NCBI GenBank assembly: GCA_022819505.1
Contig: JAJEHD010000013.1
Span: forward strand, 248,001-312,000
Reading direction: 5' to 3'
From: Acidimicrobiia bacterium
GTDB taxonomy: Bacteria > Actinomycetota > Acidimicrobiia > Acidimicrobiales > Aldehydirespiratoraceae
DNA length: 64,000 bases
The first letter of the stretch is position 1, and each line of letters begins with the position of its first letter. The notes under the pieces were generated by a model. That model was not told the DNA's origin. It saw only the letters and a list, made by a program, of their open reading frames with translations, and ran no database searches. Position numbers and translations under genes: made by a program. Positions 7,866 through 16,067 of the stretch are shown in pieces.

Positions 7866-9038
7866 TCAGGACGCCGCGAATGCGGCTCGTGCGGCCGCCA
7901 TCGCGGAGGCGTCCAGCCAGCAGTCCAGGGCGGTCATGGCCAGCACCTTGGCGCCGTCGATGACGGCCGAGTCGCCCTCGGGCCCGCGGGCGTATTCGGC
8001 GAAGGCGGGGGTGTGGATGGCGACGTCGTCGGGAGCGACCTTGACCATGGGGTGTATGGAGGGGACGGCGTAGCTGACGTTGCCCATGTCGGTGCTGCCC
8101 ACCACCCGGGCGTCCGGGCGGGAGATGGGCTCGCGGCCCACCGCGGCGAGATTGTCCAGGTAGCGGTCGAGAAGCACCGGGTTGTCGTTCATGTCGGCGT
8201 AGGCCGGATCTCCCCATTCGATGTCCAATTCGCAACCCGCCGCGTCCGCACCGGCTTGGAGACAGGCCGCCACCCGCTCCTTCAGCGGCTCAACGGTGGA
8301 CAGATTGGTCGAACGCACGTACCACTCGGTCTCGGCGGTGACCGGAACGATGTTGGCCTTCGTGCCGCCGTCGATGAAGATGCCGTGGATCCGCTCGTCG
8401 TCGCGGATGTGCTGGCGCAGCGCGGCGATGGCGTTGTAGCCGAGCACGGCCGCGTCGAGCGCGTTGCGGCCCTTCTCGGGGGCGGCGGCGGCGTGGGCCG
8501 CCGCGCCGGTGTAGCGGGCGTTGAGCCGCTGCACCGCCACCGCATGGAACACCTTGAGCTCGTGGTTGGCGGGATGGATCATCATGGCCGCGTCGGCGTC
8601 GGAGAACGCGCCCGCTCGCAGCATGATCTCCTTGCCTCCCCCGCCTTCCTCCGCGGGAGTTCCCATGACGGCCACCCGGCCACCGGCCTCGTCGGCCAGC
8701 GCGGCCAGGGCGAGACCGGCGCCCAGACCGGACGCCGCGATGATGTTGTGCCCGCAGGCGTGGCCGATCCCTGGGAGGGCGTCGTACTCGCAGACCACCG
8801 CCACCAGCGGCCCGTCGCCGTCGCCGGCCCGAGCCTCGAAGGCGGTCTCGAGGCCGTAGGCGCCGCGCTGCACCGCCAGTCCGTGATCGACCAGCACCCC
8901 GGTCAGCAGGTCGTGGGCGTGATGCTCCTCGAAGCACAGCTCGGGCCGCTCATGGATGCGGTGCGACACATCGAGCAGCTCCGGTGCCAGCCGATCGATC
9001 TCGTCGCAGGCGCGCTGCTTGGCTTCAGTGATCTCCAT
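7866..9038 (-). CDS. M20 family metallopeptidase/amidohydrolase
   Basis: 390 residues. Di-metal M20D landmarks are present: HRIHERPELCFEE, GIGHACGHNIIAASG (metal ligands), GTPAEEGGGGKEIM (catalytic and ligand glutamates), the dimerisation-domain histidine region AAAAPEKGRNALDA, and GSTDMGNVSY near the C-terminus. These place it with the aminoacylase/p-aminobenzoyl-glutamate hydrolase (AbgB-like) branch, which cleaves N-acyl amino acids. Substrate is not predictable; a cytosolic role in amide salvage fits. The ATG follows a TAGGAT box (9046-9051) by 7 nt, a likely leaderless start, and it begins 10 nt after the lipid-kinase-like gene ends upstream of it. Confidence 0.88.
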   Translation of the reverse strand: MEITEAKQRACDEIDRLAPELLDVSHRIHERPELCFEEHHAHDLLTGVLVDHGLAVQRGAYGLETAFEARAGDGDGPLVAVVCEYDALPGIGHACGHNIIAASGLGAGLALAALADEAGGRVAVMGTPAEEGGGGKEIMLRAGAFSDADAAMMIHPANHELKVFHAVAVQRLNARYTGAAAHAAAAPEKGRNALDAAVLGYNAIAALRQHIRDDERIHGIFIDGGTKANIVPVTAETEWYVRSTNLSTVEPLKERVAACLQAGADAAGCELDIEWGDPAYADMNDNPVLLDRYLDNLAAVGREPISRPDARVVGSTDMGNVSYAVPSIHPMVKVAPDDVAIHTPAFAEYARGPEGDSAVIDGAKVLAMTALDCWLDASAMAAARAAFAAS

Positions 9039-9048
9039 GGCGACGATC

Positions 9049-9708
9049 CTAGGGCCCGCCGGGTCGTGACTGCGCTCCGGCCGGGATCCAGACCTCCAAC
9101 GCCTTGGGCTCCACCCTCAGGCTGAGGGTTCGGGCCCGCTGGTGGCGGTGGCCGTCCAGGTAGACGTCCAATACGGGGTCCAGGTCGTACTGGGCTGCCG
9201 CGACGCGGCGCTGGGTTATGTCCGGATGGGGGACATGGGTTCCCGAGGGCAGGCGACGGCGGGCCGCCAGGCGCACGGGGAGCGGTGGGCTGGCGTCGAA
9301 CACGTCGAGGCGGCCGTCGCCGGGATGGGACCGGGGCGCCGCGTTCCAGCGGCCGATGAACGATGCGTTGGCCGCCACCAGCAGCCGGCCCCGCCACCAC
9401 GACCTGCGGGCGACGAGATGGGCGACGAACCATCCGAGCCGCCCGTCGATCAGCACCGCGCCCACATCGACCTCGAAGCGGGCCCCGACGCCGGTGGCGG
9501 GCGAGGTCTTGCGGTCCTGTGCCATCCCGAGCGTCCGGGCCAGGTCTCCCCCGGTGAGCACCACCGGCGGCACCGGCCGCCCGGCCCGATGGGCCTCGGC
9601 GACGATCCGGCCCGCGGCGGCGTCGCTGTCCGCAGTGGAGGCGCCCGGCGGGATCTCCCCCTCCTCACCGAAGTCCACACCCCATCCGGGGCCGCGGCCC
9701 CCGATCAC
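9049..9708 (-). CDS. Diacylglycerol/lipid-kinase-like protein lacking the N-terminal half
   Basis: 219 residues, starting at a GTG that overlaps the helicase stop (GTGA). A segment VLTGGDLARTLGMAQD resembles the GTGND-ARTLG loop of DAGK/YegS kinases. The C-terminal domain follows with VDVGAVLIDGRLGWFVAH, a nucleotide-edge strand, DGRLDV, and a late beta-strand EPKALEVWIPAG. The canonical N-terminal GGDGT nucleotide-binding motif and about 80-100 preceding residues are absent, so catalysis is doubtful. It could be a degenerate kinase kept as a binding protein. The distant similarity is judged by eye only. Confidence 0.55.
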   Translation of the reverse strand: MIGGRGPGWGVDFGEEGEIPPGASTADSDAAAGRIVAEAHRAGRPVPPVVLTGGDLARTLGMAQDRKTSPATGVGARFEVDVGAVLIDGRLGWFVAHLVARRSWWRGRLLVAANASFIGRWNAAPRSHPGDGRLDVFDASPPLPVRLAARRRLPSGTHVPHPDITQRRVAAAQYDLDPVLDVYLDGHRHQRARTLSLRVEPKALEVWIPAGAQSRPGGP

Positions 9709-11846
9709 GCCGCCCCCGGCACGGTTCCTGTCACGGTGCCGGCATCGGTCTCGTCCATTGCGCCCGACGCGGCCACCACTCCCCTGTTCAGCGCATCGAC
9801 GGCCTCGCGGGCCGCCCTGGCAGTCTCGGGACTCGGCGATACCGCCGCGATGCGGCGGGCCAGGTCGATCACCTGCTTGAGGTTGCGCACCAGGTCGCCG
9901 GCGGAGAAGCCCTCGTCCAGCAGAGCCTCGAAGGACTCCTGTGCGGCCCAGCGGTGAGCCGCGGGCGCGAATCCGTTCTCCAACGATCGGATGGGTTCCA
10001 CCCCGAAACGCTTCTCGGCGCGGTGCAGATCGTCTAGATCGGCCTCGATGCGGCGCAGGCGGCGGTAGGCGGCGCCGGACGGGATCCACACCTCGGGCCT
10101 CCGTCCCGGCGACCGGTGCTCGTAGGTGAACGCCGACAGCACCGAGGCGAGTTCGGGCGGGGACAGCCCGTCCAACCGCCCCGAATGCAGCGCCTCCGCC
10201 ACGGCCAGGTCCGCCTCGTGGAAGATGCACGACACCAGCGATCCCGAGTCTGTGAGCTCCCAGCCGTCGAGATGTCCCCGGGAGCGCAGCACCGAGGCCA
10301 CCGCGTCGAAACGCCCGGCGAGGTTCACCGGCGACGAGGACGCGTCGGCCTGATGCTGGGCGAAGGAGCGGGCCATGAGGTCGCGGGCTGCCTCGACGGG
10401 CATGCGCCCCAGCAGGCCGGCAACCATGTTGTAGGTGGGACGGAATGCAGAGCGCAGCTCGAAGGATCGGCTGGAAGCCAGAGCTGCGACGTCGGAGAAT
10501 CTGAAGTCCGGCGACCACAGCATCACCGCCCAGCCGCGGTCGTCGATGCCGCGGCGGCCGGCCCGGCCCGTCAGCTGGGTGTACTGGACCGGGCTGAGCG
10601 GCGCGATGCGCTGGCCGTCGTACTTGGTGGGCTTGTCGATGACGACACTGCGAGCGGGCATGTTCACGCCCAGCGCCAGAGTCTCGGTGGCGAACACCAC
10701 CCTGACCAGGCCCTCCGAGAAGCAGTGCTCCACCATCTCCTTGAAGACCGGAAGCATGCCGGCGTGATGCGATGCGATGCCGAGACGGAGCCGGTCGGCC
10801 CAGCCGCGGGCTCCCAGCGCGGCGAGATCGCCCCTGTCGAGACCGGCGAGGCGGGCCTCGACGACCTCATCGACGCGGGCGGCCTCGGCGTCACTGGTGT
10901 AGCGGGCCCCGTCGCGGGCCAGGCGGGCTGCCGCCTGATCGCATCCCTTGCGGCTGAACACGAACCAGATCACCGGCAGCAGGCTGCGCTCCTGCAGTTC
11001 GGCCAGCAGGTCGATGCGTCGAGGAGGCCGCCAGAGCCCGCCGTCACGGTTCTCCCCGCGTGCTCCGGGACCGTTCGACCGGCCGCGGCCCCTCCGACCC
11101 GAGCCCCGGCGCCCCCGGCCTGGGCCACGACCGGTGCGGGGGCCTCGGCGCGCGGTTGCGGGCGGGTCGAAGCGGCTGCCCTGGGGGTTGGCGCGGCCGC
11201 CGGGGAGGGTGGGGAGGATCTGCACCGAGTCGGAGCGGCGACGGCCCACGGCGTACAGGTTGGTCAGCGGCACCGGCCTCCGGCTCTCGGCCACCACCGC
11301 CGTCGGGCCGTGCACCCGGTTGAGCCAGTCGCCCAAATCCAGGTGGTTGGAGACCGTGGCCGATAGGCACACCAGCACCACGTCCGGCGGCAGATGGAGG
11401 ATCACCTCCTCCCACACCGGCCCGCGGTAAGGATCCTCCAGAAAGTGGACCTCGTCGAGGACGACCGCCCCGAGCCTGGCGTCCACCCCGCCCGCGTAGA
11501 TCATGTTGCGCAGCACCTCGGTGGTCATCACCACCGCGTCGGCGTCGCCCGCGATGACGTTGTCGCCGGTCAGCAGGCCCACTCGCTGCGACCCCAGCCG
11601 GCGACACAGGTCCCGGTACTTCTGGTTGGACAGGGCCTTGATGGGCGTGGTGTAGAACGCTCGACGGCCCGCCGACAGTGCAGCGTCGACCGCATGGTCG
11701 GCCACCACCGTCTTGCCCGAGCCAGTCGGGGCGCTGACCAGCACCGACAGCCCGGAGTCGAGATGTCCGATAGCACGACGCTGGAACCCGTCGAGTACGA
11801 ACTCGTGGGACGCGCCGGCCGGCGCCGTCACGGCCCAGCGGCCCAA
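9705..11846 (-). CDS. helY: Ski2-like DEAD/DEAH-box RNA helicase (HelY)
   Basis: 713 residues. Helicase motifs in order: FQRRAI (Q-like), APTGSGKT (I, about residue 40), TTPIKALSNQKY (Ia), LLTGDN, DEVHFLED (II), LSATVSN (III), FSRKGC, ASHHAGMLP, VVFATETLALGVNMPA (V) and TGRAGRRGID (VI). It is an ATP-dependent RNA unwinder of the Mtr4/Ski2 group. A basic RG-rich insert (about 230-265: GRGPGRGRRGSGRRGRG) sits between the RecA domains. It is shorter than the roughly 900-residue mycobacterial HelY. It begins at a TTG 19 nt after tatC, as in the mycobacterial tatA-tatC-helY order. Confidence 0.9.
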   Translation of the reverse strand: MGRWAVTAPAGASHEFVLDGFQRRAIGHLDSGLSVLVSAPTGSGKTVVADHAVDAALSAGRRAFYTTPIKALSNQKYRDLCRRLGSQRVGLLTGDNVIAGDADAVVMTTEVLRNMIYAGGVDARLGAVVLDEVHFLEDPYRGPVWEEVILHLPPDVVLVCLSATVSNHLDLGDWLNRVHGPTAVVAESRRPVPLTNLYAVGRRRSDSVQILPTLPGGRANPQGSRFDPPATARRGPRTGRGPGRGRRGSGRRGRGRSNGPGARGENRDGGLWRPPRRIDLLAELQERSLLPVIWFVFSRKGCDQAAARLARDGARYTSDAEAARVDEVVEARLAGLDRGDLAALGARGWADRLRLGIASHHAGMLPVFKEMVEHCFSEGLVRVVFATETLALGVNMPARSVVIDKPTKYDGQRIAPLSPVQYTQLTGRAGRRGIDDRGWAVMLWSPDFRFSDVAALASSRSFELRSAFRPTYNMVAGLLGRMPVEAARDLMARSFAQHQADASSSPVNLAGRFDAVASVLRSRGHLDGWELTDSGSLVSCIFHEADLAVAEALHSGRLDGLSPPELASVLSAFTYEHRSPGRRPEVWIPSGAAYRRLRRIEADLDDLHRAEKRFGVEPIRSLENGFAPAAHRWAAQESFEALLDEGFSAGDLVRNLKQVIDLARRIAAVSPSPETARAAREAVDALNRGVVAASGAMDETDAGTVTGTVPGAA

Positions 11847-11865
11847 GGGCGCGTCGGCCGGCGGC

Positions 11866-12687
11866 TCACCGCCCGGCCGCCTCGCGCTTGCGTTTCCGGC
11901 GCCGGGTGAGCACGCCCCAGAGGATCGACAACTCGTAGAAGGCGTACATGGGGATGGACAGGGCCATCAGGGTGAAGGGGTCGCCGCTGGGGGTGATGAC
12001 CGCCACCAGTATCACGATCCCGACCACCGCGTAGGAGCGGATCCGGCGGAGGGTCCGGTTCTCGACGATGCCCATGGCCTGCAGCCCGATGAGGACTATC
12101 GGGAACTGGAAGGCGATTCCGAAGGCCACCATCATCTTGACCACGAAGCCCAGGTAGCGCTGCGGGCTGAACAGCGACACCAGATCGGGGCCGCCGATTT
12201 CGACCAGGAAGTTCAGGGCTCGGGGAAGGCTCCAGTAGGCCAGCGCGCCACCCAGGAAGAACAGCAGCACGCCGGCCGCCACGAACGGCACCGCGTAGCG
12301 CTTCTCGTGGCGGTACAGGCCCGGAGCGATGAAGCGCCACCCCTGCCAGAGCAGAACGGGCATGGCCAGGGCCAAGCCACCGTAGCCGGCCACGGTCATG
12401 CGCACCCTGAAGGGCTCCAGGGGATCGGTCACAAAGAGGTTGCAGCCACCGTCAGGTCCGAACAGGTGGGAGTCGATCCGGTCCTGGACGGAGAAGGTCA
12501 GGCAGTACGGCTCCAGCAGGAAGTCGAGGATGAACCCGTAGAAGATCCAGCAGACCACTGCGCCCGCGGCCACCGCCACCGCCGACTTGATCAGGCGGCT
12601 GCGGAGCTCGGCCAAGTGCTCCATGAGCGTCATATGGCCGCCCTCGTCGAGGTTCCCGGTGCCGGCGCCGTTGTCGGTGTCGGTCAT
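11866..12687 (-). CDS. tatC: Twin-arginine translocase subunit TatC
   Basis: 273 residues with six predicted membrane helices. The N-terminal signature MTLMEHLAELRSRL is the conserved TatC site that binds twin-arginine signal peptides; the late periplasmic/TM5 motif AVITPSGDPFT is also present. The C-terminus is a basic cytosolic tail (RRRKRKRE). It works with the TatA/B-type protein encoded 3 nt upstream to export folded proteins. Likely clients in this window include the Tat-signal binding protein at 36433. Confidence 0.95.
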   Translation of the reverse strand: MTDTDNGAGTGNLDEGGHMTLMEHLAELRSRLIKSAVAVAAGAVVCWIFYGFILDFLLEPYCLTFSVQDRIDSHLFGPDGGCNLFVTDPLEPFRVRMTVAGYGGLALAMPVLLWQGWRFIAPGLYRHEKRYAVPFVAAGVLLFFLGGALAYWSLPRALNFLVEIGGPDLVSLFSPQRYLGFVVKMMVAFGIAFQFPIVLIGLQAMGIVENRTLRRIRSYAVVGIVILVAVITPSGDPFTLMALSIPMYAFYELSILWGVLTRRRKRKREAAGR

Positions 12688-12690
12688 CGC

Positions 12691-13110
12691 TCAGGCCGCG
12701 TTCTCGGAACCGGAGTCCGGCTCATTCCGAGACGACTCCTCGCCATCCTCGGACGGTTCCCCTTCGGCGTCCTCCGGCATCGCCGCCTTCTCCTCGACAG
12801 GCTCCCCGGCCTCGCGCCGGAGCTCCTCGTCAGCCGCCTTTAGAGTTTCCTTCATCTCCTCGATGGGCTCCTGGGCCGCCTCACGGAACTCCTTGTCAGC
12901 CGCCTTCAACGCCTCCTTGGACTCCTCCAGGGTCTCCTGTAGGGGCTGCGCGGCCTCTCGCAGTTCCTGCTGGAAGCCCTGACCGATGCGACGGACCTCC
13001 CCGACCACCCGGCCGATCTGGCGGATGGCGGGGGGCAGCTTGGTGGGTCCGAGCACGATCAGGGCGACGAGCAGGATTACGAGGACCTCTCCCCCGCCCA
13101 GATTTCCCAC
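12691..13110 (-). CDS. TatA/TatB-type Sec-independent translocase subunit
   Basis: 139 residues. One N-terminal membrane helix (GGEVLVILLVALIVLGPTKLP) with the conserved FGP/LGP-type hinge is followed by an amphipathic helix (AIRQIGRVVGEVRRIGQGFQQEL), the Tat architecture. The long charged C-terminal tail is more TatB-like. That tail holds two copies of a unit like LKAADKEFREAAQEPIEEM. The GTG start follows a TAGGCT box (13117-13122) by 6 nt, suggesting a leaderless transcript covering tatA/B, tatC and helY. Confidence 0.88.
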   Translation of the reverse strand: MGNLGGGEVLVILLVALIVLGPTKLPPAIRQIGRVVGEVRRIGQGFQQELREAAQPLQETLEESKEALKAADKEFREAAQEPIEEMKETLKAADEELRREAGEPVEEKAAMPEDAEGEPSEDGEESSRNEPDSGSENAA

Positions 13111-13119
13111 CGCGGCAGC

Positions 13120-13380
13120 CTAGCTACGGGGCCAGCGGCGGCTGCGATCGCGCCGGGTGCCACGGACCCGGTCGGCTCGGGCCCTGGTGGCCTCCGCGTG
13201 GTCGCCCAATCGGGCGGCCAGACGGGACAGCTCGTCGCCGGCCACTGCAGTCGCCGACGACCGTCGCAGCGCCCCGGTCAGCTCCGCGGCGGCTTGACCC
13301 ACGCTCCGGAGCCCGGCGACGAGCACGGCCAGCGCGATGACGGTGGCCGCAGCCGGCGCCAGCATCCACATGGCCTCCAA
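13120..13380 (-). CDS. Small single-helix membrane protein, unknown
   Basis: 86 residues with one N-terminal hydrophobic helix (APAAATVIALAVLVAGL), a short helical stretch and a very basic C-terminus (RRDRSRRWPRS). No family recognised. It sits 9 nt before tatA/B and ends short of the phosphodiesterase gene. The single-anchor plus helix layout vaguely recalls TatA/DUF948-like proteins, but the FGP hinge is missing. Confidence 0.5.
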   Translation of the reverse strand: MEAMWMLAPAAATVIALAVLVAGLRSVGQAAAELTGALRRSSATAVAGDELSRLAARLGDHAEATRARADRVRGTRRDRSRRWPRS

Positions 13381-13406
13381 CGCTACTGCCGGCTTCCGCC
13401 GGTCTC

Positions 13407-14153
13407 TCAGGTAGCGGCGTCGCCAGCGAAGCGGGTCAGCACCTCGACCATGCGGTCGACGTGGTCGCTGTAGACGGCGTCGATGCCCACGTCGACCAGC
13501 TCGGCGATATGGCGGACCTGCTGGGCGTCCCAGCCGAAGGCGTGCAGCTCGAACCGGTGGTACAGCGTGGTGAGGCCGCCGTTCCAGTCCTCACGGTGGA
13601 AGTTGACCGCGTCGATTCCGGCTGCCGCGAGGTCGGCCGCGTGGCGCTCGGGGCCCTTCGGGAGCCGGTCCAGGCGGGTGGAGTGGACCAGCTTCACGTC
13701 GGGGGCGGCCACCCGCCATCCGCTCAGCACCTCGGCGCGGTGATGGCAGACCCAGAGACGCTCAGCAGCCCCGCGGGCGCGGGCCGCGACCAGGAGACCG
13801 TCGAAGGCGGCGTCGTCCTTGACGTCCACGCTCAGCGGCAGGCCGGTGCCGCAGGTCTCGTAATACTCGTCGATGGTGGGGATGTGCACGGGCAGGCTCG
13901 CCCGCGAGGTGCGCCTGATGGGCCGGCCGAACAGCCGTCGCGTCGACAACGTCGGCAGGCCCCGCACAGACCCGTCGTGGTTCAGCACGACTACCCCGTC
14001 GGCGGTGATCCAGGCGTCGGTCTCGATGCCGGTGGCTCCCATCTCGCGGGCCAGCGCGAACGCCTCCAGGGTGTTCTCGCGGGCGTGGGCCCTGGCCCCG
14101 CGGTGAGCGAAGCCGATGGGCGAGTCGAGCAGGGCCGGAATGCGAGTGGCCAC
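13407..14153 (-). CDS. Glycerophosphodiester phosphodiesterase
   Basis: 248 residues, a single GDPD TIM barrel without signal peptide, hence cytosolic. Catalytic landmarks: FAHRGARAHARENTLEAF (first His), GIETDAWITADGVVVLNHDGSV (Glu/Asp metal ligands and second His), and SVDVKDD (metal-binding Asp/Lys strand). It hydrolyses glycerophosphodiesters to glycerol-3-phosphate and an alcohol. GTG start; about 40 nt separate it from lepB on the same strand. Confidence 0.9.
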   Translation of the reverse strand: MATRIPALLDSPIGFAHRGARAHARENTLEAFALAREMGATGIETDAWITADGVVVLNHDGSVRGLPTLSTRRLFGRPIRRTSRASLPVHIPTIDEYYETCGTGLPLSVDVKDDAAFDGLLVAARARGAAERLWVCHHRAEVLSGWRVAAPDVKLVHSTRLDRLPKGPERHAADLAAAGIDAVNFHREDWNGGLTTLYHRFELHAFGWDAQQVRHIAELVDVGIDAVYSDHVDRMVEVLTRFAGDAAT

Positions 14154-14192
14154 CAGGCGCGATTTCCTCTGACCGCGGGCCGCAGACCGCGG

Positions 14193-14897
14193 CTAGACGC
14201 CGCCCAGGTCGTTGGGGGGCCAGAGCTTGAAGAAGGCCCGGCCCACCACCGTGTCCGCATCGATCGGGCCGAAGTAGCGGCCGTCGCGGCTGTCGGGGCG
14301 ATTGTCGCCCAGCACGAGGAGCTTGCCCTCGGGCACCACGCAGCGATCTGGTTCGGGATCGTTGACGCAGCCGGGAATGGGCACCGTGGGATGGGTGGAT
14401 CCGGCCGGTGGGAGGTAGGGCTCCTCCAGTTCGGCGCCGTCGATGTACACCTGCGTGCCCCGGATCTCGAACGTCTCACCGCCCAGGGCGACCACCCGCT
14501 TGATGAGATCGTCTGCGTCGGCTGCCTGGCCCGGATGGTGGAACACGATCACGTCGCCCCGGTTGATCTCGTGCAGGCGGTATCCGAGCTTGTAGACCAC
14601 AACCCGGTTGTCGACCATCAGGGTGGGCTCCATCGAGCCCGACGGGATCACGAACACCTCCACCAGGAAGGCCTTGAGGAGCAGGGCCAACCCCAGGGCG
14701 CAGACGCCCACGACCAGCCACTCCGACAGCACGCTCCAGGCCCGCCGTGCCGCGGTCGGAGGGGTCTGTCCGGCGTCGTCGCCGTCGAGCGGCCCGTGCG
14801 GCGGGGTGCGCCACTGCAACGGGAGCTGTTCCTCCGGTGCATGCTCCGCGGGTGCTGTACCCCTTGGGGTGGGCTGGGATACGAAATCGGCGTTCAT
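14193..14897 (-). CDS. lepB: Signal peptidase I
   Basis: 234 residues. A cytosolic Pro/Gly-rich N-terminus leads into one membrane helix (WLVVGVCALGLALLLKAFLV). The catalytic serine box IPSGSMEPTL follows, then the lysine box DLIKRVVALGGE and the terminal LGDNRPDSRDGRYFGPI. The Ser/Lys dyad cleaves Sec and Tat signal peptides on the outer face of the membrane. The ATG overlaps the pafC stop (ATGA), so it is coupled to the proteasome-accessory genes. Confidence 0.95.
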   Translation of the reverse strand: MNADFVSQPTPRGTAPAEHAPEEQLPLQWRTPPHGPLDGDDAGQTPPTAARRAWSVLSEWLVVGVCALGLALLLKAFLVEVFVIPSGSMEPTLMVDNRVVVYKLGYRLHEINRGDVIVFHHPGQAADADDLIKRVVALGGETFEIRGTQVYIDGAELEEPYLPPAGSTHPTVPIPGCVNDPEPDRCVVPEGKLLVLGDNRPDSRDGRYFGPIDADTVVGRAFFKLWPPNDLGGV

Positions 14898-15901
14898 GGC
14901 CGGTACCGCGCCAGCATCCGTCCCGCGGTGGCCGCCCGCAGGTTCCGGTCGATGCCGGGGTCGCAGTCCAGCAGCTCCGCCTGCGGTCCCAGCTGCACCA
15001 GCAGGCGGGCCAGCCACGACTCGCTCGCCACCGCGAACGCCGCGTCGACGGACCCGTCGGGATGGTCGGTGCGCTCTCGCGCACCGTGGTAGTCGGCCGC
15101 CCATGCCGCCTCGGGCGCCAGCCGGATGGTGACGGTGCGGTCCACAGTGTCGACCTTGAGCGCCGGTGGCGGCCCGGCCGGCAGATCGACCTGCACTTCG
15201 GAGGCCAGCACCGCCAGCGTGCGGATCCGGTCGACGCGGAAGACCCGCTCGGCACCGGCCCGGTGGCACCATCCGAACAGGTACCACACGCCGTCATGGC
15301 TCAGCAGGCGGGCCGGATCGACGGTCCGGATCGTCATGACGTCCCGCCCCTGCGAGTAGTACTCGATCTCGATCTGGCGCCGCCGGCTGATGGCGCTCCT
15401 CAGGTCTCGGAGGGTGTCGGATGGGGCATGGCCGAGACATACGTCGATGTAGTCGCCGCCGTCCGCCGCCTCGGAGCCCAGTGACAGCGTCAGCTTGGCC
15501 AGGGCCCGCACCAGCGGATTGGCCTCGTCGTCGCCGTCGTCGCCCCGCCCGCTCGCCTGCCCCATGTCGAGCACGGTCCGGCCAGCGGCCAGCAGCCGGG
15601 TCGCCTCCTCACCGGAGAGCTGCAGGGGCTGCGAGAACCAGTCCGCGTACTGGATGTCGACGATCCCGTCGGTAATGAAGACATCGATGAGCGTGTCGGG
15701 GGTGAACGGGTGCACTCCCACGAAGAACAGCCTCTGCTCGAGGTCCTCCAGCAACTGCTCACGGGGGTAGTCGAAGCGGGCCGCGATGTCGTCGAGGTGG
15801 GCCCCTTCCTGCTCGACCACCCAGGGCACAACGCCCAGCAGGCGAGCCATCCGCTCAGCCACGGACAGTTTGGTCGGGTTCGCAGCCGGCACCGACGTCA
15901 C
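14894..15901 (-). CDS. pafC: WYL-domain transcriptional regulator PafC
   Basis: 335 residues. An N-terminal winged-helix part (KLSVAERMARLLGVVPWVVEQEG, HLDDIAARFDYPREQLLEDLE) precedes a WYL domain with IEIEYYSQGRD, GVWYLFGWCHRAGAERVFRVDRI and a WCX-type C-terminus. PafB and PafC form the activator of the LexA-independent DNA-damage response in mycobacteria. The gene normally abuts pafB; here 166 bp separate them. The GTG start follows TAGGGT (15908-15913) by 6 nt, so pafC-lepB may have its own leaderless promoter. Confidence 0.88.
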   Translation of the reverse strand: MTSVPAANPTKLSVAERMARLLGVVPWVVEQEGAHLDDIAARFDYPREQLLEDLEQRLFFVGVHPFTPDTLIDVFITDGIVDIQYADWFSQPLQLSGEEATRLLAAGRTVLDMGQASGRGDDGDDEANPLVRALAKLTLSLGSEAADGGDYIDVCLGHAPSDTLRDLRSAISRRRQIEIEYYSQGRDVMTIRTVDPARLLSHDGVWYLFGWCHRAGAERVFRVDRIRTLAVLASEVQVDLPAGPPPALKVDTVDRTVTIRLAPEAAWAADYHGARERTDHPDGSVDAAFAVASESWLARLLVQLGPQAELLDCDPGIDRNLRAATAGRMLARYRP

Positions 15902-16067
15902 GGCACCACCCTAGGGCGTGCGTGCGCGGGTCCTGATGCCTCGCGGTGATGCGTCATGTCCCGGCTCCTGTTCCGCGGCGCTCACCAGTGCACGATGCCA
16001 GCTCGATCGAAATCAGTAGAGAAACCCGTCATATGGGAGCAATTCCCCTACAGATTAGAGCGGGGCG
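15902..16067 (-). promoter_or_regulatory. Spacer between pafB and pafC with a leaderless-type promoter
   Basis: Unlike the overlapping pafBC pairs of other actinobacteria, this 166 bp holds a TAGGGT box next to the pafC start and, at about 16005-16060, a clearly A/T-richer stretch that includes a weak GGGA/TCCC hairpin just after the pafB stop. No ORF or RNA gene is visible. Confidence 0.45.

Noticed and set aside
7813..8235. N-terminal extension of the ThyX-like frame
   Set aside because: This part lies over the M20 gene on the same strand in another frame and reads as Arg/Gly-rich noise; GTG 7812 gives a proper ThyX start.
10116..11366. Long plus-strand frame opposite helY
   Set aside because: Antisense to conserved helicase motifs; no family features and no plausible start signals.
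16005..16060. Small RNA or short ORF in the A/T-richer spacer between pafB and pafC
   Set aside because: Only a weak 4-bp hairpin and no supported start or Shine-Dalgarno; recorded as a promoter/spacer region only.
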